A program made the position numbers and the translations under genes. Source: Protula sp. h YS-2021 (Eukaryota > Annelida > Polychaeta > Sabellida > Serpulidae). Taken from it: a stretch of 64,000 nt of DNA. The stretch is from positions 43,865,239 through 43,929,238 of the forward strand of contig OX457026.1 of the NCBI GenBank assembly GCA_949752745.1, written 5' to 3'. This document shows, piece after piece, positions 57,591-64,000 of the stretch (its first letter is position 1; every line of letters starts with the position of its first letter). Below the pieces are notes generated by a model, which saw only the letters and a list, made by a program, of their open reading frames with translations, made no database searches and had not been told where the DNA came from.

Positions 57591-58650
57591 TCAGGGTTCG
57601 TGGAATTTTGTTCGCAGCGTCCTCGCAGCACCTCTGGGTTCATCTTCTTCTGGGCCCAGCGACCTCTGGGTTCAGCGACCTCTGGATTCAGCGTCCTCTG
57701 GGTTCAGCGTCCTCTAGGTTCAGCGTCCTCTAGGTTCAGCGTCCTCTAGGTTCAGCGTCCTCTAGGTTCAGCGTCCTCTAGGTTCAGCGTCCTCTAGGTT
57801 CAGCGTCCTCTAGGTTCAGCGTCCTCTAGGTTCAGCGTCCTCTAGGTTCAGCGACCTCTGGGTTCAGCGTCCTCATGGCCCAGCGACCTCTGGGTTGAGC
57901 GTCCTCATGGCCCAGAATCCTTTGGGTTCAGCGTTCTCTAGGCCCAGAGACCTCTGGGTTCAGCGTCCTCTAGGCCCAGCGACCTCTGGGTTTAGCGTCC
58001 TCTAGGCCCAGTGACCTCTGAGTTCAGCGTCCTCTAGGTTCAGCGTCCTCTAGGCCCAGAATCTTCTCGGTTCAGCGTCCTCTGGGCCAAGTGACCTCTG
58101 CGTTCAGCGTCCTCATGGCCCAGCGACCTCTGGGTTAAGCGTCCTCTAGGTTCAACGTCCTCTGGGTTAAGCGTCCTCTAGGTTCAACGTCCTCTGGGTT
58201 CAGCATCCTCTAGGTTCAAGCGTCCTCATGGCCCAGCGATCTCTGGGTTCAAGCGTCCTCATGGCCCAGCGACCTCTGGGTTCAAGCGTCCTCATGGCCC
58301 AGCGACCTCTGGGTTAAGCGTCCCCTAGGTTCAGCGTCCTCTAGGCCCAGAATCTTCTGGGTTCAGCGTCCTCATGGCCCAGTGACCTCTGAGTTCAGCG
58401 ACCTCTGGGTTCAGCGACCTCTGGGCCCAGCGACCTCCGGGTTTCAGCGTCCTCTAGGCTTAGAATCCTCTGGGTTCGGCGTTCTCTAGGCCCAGCGTCC
58501 ACCTGAGTTCAGCGACCTCTGGACGCAGCGACCTCTGGACGCAGCGACCTCTGGACGCAGCGACCTCTGGACGCAGCGACCTCTGGACGCAGCGACCTCT
58601 GGACGCAGCGACCTGTAGGCACGCCGACCTCTGGTCACACCAGACCTCGG
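57590..58650. repeat. 16-bp minisatellite, about 65 units
   Basis: Units GTTCAGCGTCCTCTAG, GCCCAGCGACCTCTGG, GTTCAGCGTCCTCATG and GACGCAGCGACCTCTG in changing proportions. Blocks of identical variants occur at 57,705-57,850 (TCTAGGTTCAGCGTCC) and 58,515-58,615 (GGACGCAGCGACCTCT). Confidence 0.95.
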
Positions 58651-59230
58651 GGCACAGCATCCCACACTAAGAAATAACCAATATTTCACCCATAAATGAC
58701 CCATATCATGACCGTGAAATGAAGTTGCTACCTTTTTAAGAGCTAGACACGCAAATTAGACCAATAATTCAGGGCAAAATTTCAATTTTTAGTCAAAATT
58801 ATAACAATTCTAAACCACAACTTTGGCTATAATGTCATTTTTTTACTCTTAATATTGAACTTAGTATTTTTTGTGATTCATAATGCGGAGATGGTCGTAT
58901 AACTTACGGAAAAGAAAAGAAAATGATATTATGAGTAAAATATCATGTGTTCGTGAATATTGAACATCCCAGATAACATTTCTCAGCAAAATAAAAGCTA
59001 ATAGAGGAACAAATATTTTTGATTATCGTAATTGTGATGTTGTTGTTGTATTATTTCAAAGCATAAGGCCTTCTTAAAATTGGAATTGCAACCACTTTTA
59101 CGACCCCCCCCCCCCCCTTAAAAAAATCATCGGAGATGCATTTAAATAAAAGGATATTGTCCATGGACAATGCCCCAGCTCACGAATGCTGATGTAAAGA
59201 TTTAGGACATACAAGTTCAACCTGCAACCA
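58651..59230. repeat. Diverged dispersed repeat and low-complexity tracts
   Basis: 58,670-58,830 matches 30,965-31,130 (AAGAAATAACCRATATT, then CCAATAAATKACCCA-like and GACACGYAAATTAGACC). A C run lies at 59,104-59,117. No gene. Confidence 0.55.
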
Positions 59231-59698
59231 AATTTTATACATAGGGGGTATGTATCTGGCGTCAGTCAAGATTTTAGTACAAAAATGTTTTTTCCGCCAA
59301 TATATACACCAATTTTTGACGAATCGCCAAAAAAAGTAAGCGACGTGTTTTGGTCAATTTTTTTGAAAAGAAAAAGTAAAAGCCAGGTGGACATAAAAAC
59401 TTTAGCACCTTTCCATTGACATTCTAGGAGATAGTTTTCAAGAAAATTGATTTTTGGCTCATATATCGAGCAATATTAGGCGAATCACGAAAAACGTTAT
59501 AGCCCGGTGGGTACCAGAGCCTGATTTTAATGAATCTTGCAGCCAAAAATACGTTTTTTGCCAATATTTCGGTCAATTTTGGCCAAAACATGGATAGGTA
59601 GGAACAGCTATGGAGATATATTTTACAGAACTGGTTTTTGGTCAATATTTCTGCCAATTTTGTGGCGAACTGCCAAAAAAGTAATGACCAGATAGGTA
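59231..59698. repeat. Diverged tandem repeat, about 105-120 bp
   Basis: Four drifted units with TTTTTGGTCAATATTT, CGAATCGCCAAAAA and GTAATGACCAGATAGGTA-type phrases. It abuts the TAACTAG end of the next element and may belong to it. Confidence 0.6.
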
Positions 59699-60357
59699 AC
59701 TAGAGCAGTGTGCGTAGCCCACATATTACCCACAGGCCCCCATCAGTTAAAACACGGCGATCAATAGTCAATCAAGAGCTGAAAGTCCAGCTGGTCTATT
59801 TTCCTTTGACGAACCTAACCCATTTACAACACCGATCTGTGTTTGTTCCCATAGAAGCTACATACCAAGTTTCATGAAAATCCTTGCAGAAGTTTTTAAG
59901 TTACCGTGTTAACAAGCTCACACTATAGTCAATCAAGAGCTGGTCCATTTTCCTTGGACGAATCTGGCCCATTTACAATACCGATCTGTGTTTGTTTCCA
60001 TAGAAGCTACATACCAAGGTTCATGAAAATCCTTGCAGGAGTTTTTTAAGTTATCATGTTAAAAAGCTAACACAATAGTCAATCAAGAGCTGAAATTCAA
60101 TCAAGAGCTGAAATTTAAGTCTTGATATCAATAATTGTCCAATAAATGTGAAAATGGCATTCCATACATATTTAGCATGATTTGAAATGTAACTTGGACG
60201 AACCTGGCCCATTTACAACACCGATCTCTGTTTGTTCCCATAGAAGCTACATACCAAGTTTCATGAAAGTCCTTTGATGACAGACCGAGCGACAGACAGA
60301 CCGACAGACACGCGGTCGATCGCATGTATTCCCCACAGGTTCTACCTGTGGGGAATA
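59699..60357 (-). mobile_element. Helentron-like element, TGTGGGGAATA family, complete left hairpin
   Basis: On the minus strand: TTCCCCACAGGTAGAACCTG (hairpin 60,329-60,355), CGATCGACCGCGTGTCTGTC with TCTGTCGGTCTG runs, three repeats of about 165 bp containing ATGAAACTTGGTATGTAGCT, then CCTGTGGGTAATATGTGGGC, TACGCACACTGCTCTAGTTA (59,699-59,735). A fragment of another sequence (TTGATATCAATAATTGTCCA...GGCATTCCATA, 60,123-60,170) resembling the AT block of the 38-54 kb duplication is inserted in it. Confidence 0.75.
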
Positions 60358-60794
60358 AATTATGTCCGCCCCATCAACCAAAATTTCAAGACATTCAGGC
60401 TTAAAGCCTAGGAGCAGACACGATTTTTCAACTTACAAGCGTACATACGCACACACTTTCAACGACTGCTATAGTCCCTGCTTCTGTAAGAAGCTGTGGT
60501 TAAAAAAACTGCATTCATCTCCTGTAATCCATTTCAGCTCAATTAGAGTGAAACTGATTTTCTTTCTTTATCAGTGCTGGATAAGACCACGTCTCATAAG
60601 TCCTCGTGGATTCGAAATACAAGAATTTCGCCTTATGATTCAGGCTAAATTCCAGTCAAATATTCCATGTGTTTCTTTTAATTTTAAAAATATTTATACG
60701 TATATTTCTTTAATTATTTTTGAAGCCGATACACTTCCACAAAAGTGATTTATAGATGTAAAATTTATTTAAGCACAAGCAGAGAGGCTCTTAC
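60358..60794. other. Unassigned sequence downstream of the minus-strand exon group
   Basis: A 128-codon plus-strand open frame (60,362-60,748) has no recognised domain and an unremarkable composition; I do not call it a gene. This may hold 3' sequence of the minus-strand exons. Confidence 0.35.
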
Positions 60795-60880
60795 ATTTCG
60801 ACCGCACTGTCCGATTGCCTGGAACACGTGTTCAGTGACGTCACATAGCAAACGCCACCAGTGACGTCATCTTTCTGCTT
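60795..60880 (-). CDS. Candidate minus-strand exon b
   Basis: Acceptor CCTGATATAG and donor AAAT|GTAAGA flank 86 bases. One frame is open: KQKDDVTGGVCYVTSLNTCS, RQSDSAVE. Its TGTGACGTCACTGAA...GGACAGTGC pattern matches exon c and, near its end, exon a, so these are probably duplicates. Function unknown. Confidence 0.35.
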
Positions 60881-61101
60881 CTATATCAGGAAAAAAAAAC
60901 TAATTAAGTTGAACTGACTGGTATAAATTTGAAATCAAAACAAGTTGTATTGACTGTTGTTATTGTCTCTTTTCAATACGCAAAGAGTATTTAAACGATT
61001 TATATACTGTCTGTAATTTTATAAACTTTCGCCCTCAAAGAAGAGGCTGGTGTATTTTTAATATGTGTACTGAATACTTTGATTTAAGTCTAAAAGCTTA
61101 C

Positions 61102-61193
61102 GTGTGGTTGCCTGTCCGCAGGCATTGAATGCCCGTCCTCCACAACCCGCTTCTTCAGTACGTCACAGCCCGCTACTTGTTCTCCAACTTTCT
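61102..61193 (-). CDS. Candidate minus-strand exon c
   Basis: ATTGCAG acceptor and CACAC|GTAAGC donor around 92 bases. One frame is open: KVGEQVAGCDVLKKRVVEDG, HSMPADRQPH. Allowing one inserted base after TGTGACGT, it reads CDVTEEAGCGGRAFNACGQA, which aligns with exon b's CDVTEHVFQAIGQCG. Entered in phase 0 from exon e it would stop after six codons. Confidence 0.35.
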
Positions 61194-61431
61194 CTGCAAT
61201 GTCAGCAGAAACATTTATGCATTTTACTACCTGTATTAAATTATAAGAAACAGAATTCCATTATTTATAGCTAAAACATGTGGAGTTAATTTGTTTCTGT
61301 AAAATGCGAAACAATTCAGAGCCTATATTAAAACTCAATTTACAGTTTCGAACTGTTCCACAAATGAATAAAGTTTTTTCTGTTGAAATTTTCTTAACTA
61401 TATTATTTAAATATAAAACAAAAACGCTTAC

Positions 61432-61473
61432 TCTTTGGAATCTAGGCATCGCCACCGTCCGCCTCCTCATAGA
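61432..61473 (-). CDS. Candidate minus-strand exon e
   Basis: Forty-two bases, SMRRRTVAMPRFQR in phase 0, between TTACAAG and GTAAGC. The sequence upstream and within it (TGACGTTACAAG...GAGGAGGCGGACGGTGGCGA) resembles exon c. Very short; low weight alone. Confidence 0.28.
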
Positions 61474-61694
61474 CTTGTAACGTCAGTCATCTAGAAATCT
61501 ATCAAATAAATAATTCATATTCATTATAATAGGTTTTCAGTCAGTTTATCAACCAGATATTTCAAATTTGGGAAAATAAATCAAGTTTGCTGCAAGAAAT
61601 TTCAAGAAGGCTGTAACATCTGTCTCTTCAAATGAAACGTAAAGCTATCATCAGGTAAGTACATAATATAAAAAATACTGAGAATCTTCCTTAC

Positions 61695-61761
61695 TTTTGA
61701 TCGCCGCCGTGATTTAAATCTTTCATTCTGTCGCACCAGGTCAGCTGCAGCTGGTCGAAGG
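61695..61761 (-). CDS. Candidate minus-strand exon d
   Basis: TTTTAATAG acceptor, 67 bases and AAA|GTAAGG donor. Entered with one base over, it reads LRPAAADLVRQNERFKSRRR, SK; basic at the end, and in phase with exon f (two bases left over) and exon e (phase 0). The frame relation supports it being coding. Confidence 0.45.
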
Positions 61762-62230
61762 CTATTAAAATATAACAATTTGTCTTTAGGGTTTTAAAAA
61801 GTTTATAATGTGAGAGAGTTTCTCTAATCGTTTGGTACGAACAGAACCATAATTAGTTTCATATTCATTCGTTTTCTTTCAAAAGAACAGTAAGCGCTAT
61901 GCTGCATTTCATTTGGCTAACTGCGTTATTTTATTCATCGGACTTCGGTCAGTGGTGTTTCAATAGCAAAATCCTTCAAACCATTTGTTTTATATTGTAG
62001 TTTTTAACCACCGAAATTCTTTTTCCACAAGAGATTCTCTACAATGTTTTAAATAACTCGTTGCCTGTAGGGAATCCTGATAACTTTCAAATGTGTTACC
62101 ATTTTTTCTCGCCTTTTTAGAAAAGCCTAAAAACGGTCATGATTTAACAGCAAAATCTTTTCAGTGCGCATTTTAATATTGTTTCCTTCAATGTTCAATG
62201 CCTTAATTTACATGTTGAGTAAGACCTTAC
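61762..62230. other. Intron between candidate exons f and d
   Basis: AT-rich, non-repetitive, 469 bp. Nothing else seen. Confidence 0.4.
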
Positions 62231-62677
62231 CTATTGAATGCGCCCCTCTTTATCCTATGTCCACTGGTTTGCTGTTGTGTGCTGATGTCCGCTTGGCTGC
62301 TGTCCTCTTGGCCGGGGTCCACTTGACTGTCGTCCACTTGACTGCTGTCCTCTTGGCGAGGGTACGCTTGGCTGCTGTCCTCTTGGCGAGGGTACGCTTG
62401 GCTGCTGCCCTCATTGACGGGGTCCGCTTGGCTGCAGCCCTCATGGACGGGGTCCGCTTTACTGCTGCTCTCATGGACGGGGTCCGCTTGGCTGCTGCCC
62501 TCATGGACGGGGTCCGCTTGGCTGCTGTCCTCTTGGCCGGGATCCACTTGGCTGTCGTCCGCTTGGCTGACGTCCTCTTGGCGGGGTTCCGCTTGACTGC
62601 TGCCCTCATGAATGGGATGCACTTGGCTGCTGCCCTCATGGACGGGGTCCGCTTGGCTGGTGTCAGCTGCATCTCTT
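62231..62677 (-). CDS. Repetitive hydrophilic-protein exon f (DPVHEGSSQA repeats)
   Basis: A 447-base exon, open throughout in one frame between CTTTTAG-type acceptor (TTCTAAAA on +) and AATAG|GTAAGG donor, entered with one base and leaving two. It encodes RDAADTSQADPVHEGSSQVH, then about 13 decapeptides of two kinds, DPVHEGSSQA and DPGQEDSSQA/YPRQEDSSQA, with DDSQV inserts, and a unique tail STQQQTSGHRIKRGAFN. The protein is acidic, Ser/Gln-rich and probably disordered. The 30-nt unit keeps the frame, and other frames are open too (LAAALMDGVR type), so openness alone is weak. The splice sites and phase are the better evidence. No known family recognised. Confidence 0.5.
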
Positions 62678-62800
62678 CTAAAACAAACTTAAACAGAAAC
62701 GAAAACTTGATTAATAAGACAAAGTACAAAGTATTTTAGCATACATTAAATAAAAAAAACGTGAATATTGACGTATTCCCCCGAAAATGATAAAAAAGAC
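62678..62800. other. Short intron between candidate exons g and f
   Basis: Minus-strand AT-rich sequence with T runs before the acceptor; the donor for exon g (AA|GTCTTT) is weak. Confidence 0.35.
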
Positions 62801-63286
62801 TTAGCAGTGTTGGTGTCCGCTTGGCTGCTGTCATCACGGCCGTGGTCCGCTTGGCTGTCGTCCGCTTGACTGCTGCCCTCATGGACGGGGTCCGCTTGAC
62901 TGCTGCCCTCATGGACGGGATCCACTTGACTGCTGCCCTCATGGACGGGATCCACTTGACTGCTGCCCTCATGGACGGGATCCACTTGACTGCTGCCCTC
63001 ATGGACGGGATTCACTTGACTGCTGCCCTCATGGACAGCGTTCGCTTGACTGCTGCCCTCATGGACGGGATCCACTCGACTGCTGCCCTCATGGATGGGA
63101 TCCACTTGACTGCTGCCCTCATGGACGGGATCCCCTCCTGCCCTCATGGACTAGGCCAGGTTCGCTTGGTTGCTGTCCTCGTGGTCGCTGTAGTGATGGC
63201 CAGGGTCCGTTTGGATTCGACCCCTTAAGCTTGTTTCCGCTTTGAGCCCTGTTGGCGTGCTTCCTCTTGGCCTGCAGCTTGGCAAT
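62801..63286 (-). pseudogene. Repetitive hydrophilic-protein exon g, one in-frame stop
   Basis: From GATAG, one base and then LPSCRPRGSTPTGLKAETSL, RGRIQTDPGHHYSDHEDSNQ, ANLA, stop TAG (63,151-63,153), then SMRAGGDPVHEGSSQVDPIH and eleven more decapeptides to ADTNTA, ending two bases into a codon (486 nt = 1 + 161 codons + 2). It is a paralogue of exon f: DPVHEGSSQV dominates here, the DPGQED type is nearly absent. The stop sits in a damaged unit (CATGGACTAGGCCAGG on +), so this exon may be non-functional or the annotation may need another boundary. Confidence 0.42.
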
Positions 63287-63497
63287 CTATCAAAACAGAG
63301 TGTCGTTGGTCCAAGATTAAAACAACATTTTGGAAATGTTTGTGTGATCAGCAGTATCCAACAGATATTCACTACACTTTGTTACATAGTTTTTTCTTAT
63401 TTTGATAATGTCAAAATAAAACCTGTTTGTAAATTAATATGCTACACGTGAAATCCACAGATAGTTGTAGATTATGAATTTAGTACGAGTTTCTTAC

Positions 63498-63602
63498 ATA
63501 CTGGCTGCACTGTCGGAATAACTGGGACGCCGCGTAATCCACGTGTCCAGCGGTACACCACTTTCTTGCCTTAATATGGTAGCGAAGAAATGTATCTTGT
63601 AC
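63498..63602 (-). CDS. Candidate minus-strand exon a
   Basis: GACACAG acceptor and GTAAGA donor around 105 bases. Two frames are open. One (1 + 34 codons + 2) reads YKIHFFATILRQESGVPLDT, WITRRPSYSDSAAS and joins exon g in phase. The other (35 codons, phase 0) reads VQDTFLRYHIKARKWCTAGH, VDYAASQLFRQCSQY. Its last 40 bases resemble exon b (CACGTG...CAG..AT.C.GACAGTGC). Identity unknown. Confidence 0.4.
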
Positions 63603-64000
63603 CTGTGTCATGAAGATATGAAATAAATATTAACTTAAAAGCAGAATAAAAGGGGTCAGTTCAGTTCATAAAGTGGTTAAATGAAAAACAGTGTATCCAT
63701 TGATATTTGCCAGTTGTTTGGTAGTAGACATTACTGTCAATAAGAGTAATTTGCAAATGATAATCGCCGAGCGTGTGGTTAGTTAAGAGTCAGTCATTTA
63801 TAAGAAAAGGGCGTTTACTCCAAAGGCAGTGTTCACAAACATTCGAAGAAATTTCCAAGGTCTTGAAAGGGAGGAGGGGTGACATCAGAATCATCTGAAA
63901 TTTGAAGATGTGGATGAAAAAGTTTTGATTCACCAGGAAGTAGGAGCAATTAATTTTTAATTTTTGTGGCACTAGGGAAGGTCATTACTTGGAGGGGGTG
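63603..64000. other. No feature recognised
   Basis: AT-rich sequence, no repeat family or supported exon; may be intron or upstream region of the minus-strand exon group. Confidence 0.4.

Noticed and set aside
60362..60748. 128-codon plus-strand open frame as a gene
   Set aside because: No domain, no splice or promoter context; it begins directly at a mobile-element end. Chance length is plausible in this composition.
62164..63228. Plus-strand open frames of 191 and 135 codons (LAAALMDGVR repeats)
   Set aside because: The 30-nt unit keeps several frames open. The minus frame has splice sites and matched phases on both arrays, and the plus frame has none.

Overview
This is a eukaryotic nuclear window, probably from a mollusc. 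The grounds are a split gene with GT-AG introns, tRNA-derived SINEs, and very abundant satellite-bearing mobile elements. Many of these have the form (GGTCAAGGTCA-rich core)-(satellite)-(stem-loop)-CTAGT that I associate with bivalve and gastropod genomes; the species assignment is inference. There is no bacterial-type gene organisation, rRNA gene or CRISPR array. Most long open frames are artefacts of satellites.

Region 1 (1-28,527, + strand) holds the 3' part of a midasin (MDN1/Rea1) locus. Short exons encode the end of the linker, the Asp/Glu-rich region, the Arg/Lys/Gln stretch after it, the MIDAS (VWA) motif and the authentic C-terminus ending in TGA at 28,525-28,527. Splice phases agree across most junctions, but exons carry two in-frame stops, at least four separate 1-nt deletions, and several expected segments are absent. 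I read it as a decayed, unprocessed duplicate, with uncorrected assembly errors as the alternative. Its introns are packed with mobile DNA: a 3.65-kb element with 60-bp inverted ends (721-4370), a 1.86-kb element with perfect 20-bp inverted ends (5235-7094), a 1.65-kb element with about 170-bp self-palindromic ends (8160-9809), a SINE with target-site duplication (10,459-10,694), and large satellite arrays (12.5-20.4, 24.3-25.3, 26.15-27.4 kb).

Region 2 (28.5-38.1 kb) is intergenic. It is dominated by one 6.4-kb element (31,171-37,597) whose interior is about 40 copies of a 138-139-bp satellite arranged as A/B dimers and a 1,663-bp higher-order repeat.

Region 3 (38.2-54.6 kb) is a large segmental tandem duplication with a period of about 5.75 kb. 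Each unit has a GATATC-rich AT block, a conserved block, and an inverted-repeat-bounded module. That module carries a small finger-like ORF and a 26-bp minisatellite of variable length.

Region 4 (54.6-64 kb) has further minisatellites, a degraded Tc1/mariner transposase (55.66-56.24 kb), more satellite elements, and on the minus strand a set of small exons. Four of these (63,498-63,602; 62,801-63,286; 62,231-62,677; 61,695-61,761) join in compatible phase and encode a repetitive hydrophilic protein with decapeptides of the form DPVHEGSSQA. I do not recognise it.

At least six differently sequenced element families share one architecture: a left hairpin, a right subterminal inverted copy of half that hairpin, a terminal stem-loop and a CTAGT end, which resembles Helentron-associated (HINE/DINE-like) elements. 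Several share a conserved satellite core with nuclear-receptor-like (TCAAGGTCA) and ETS-like (ACCGGAAGT) sites in arrays.
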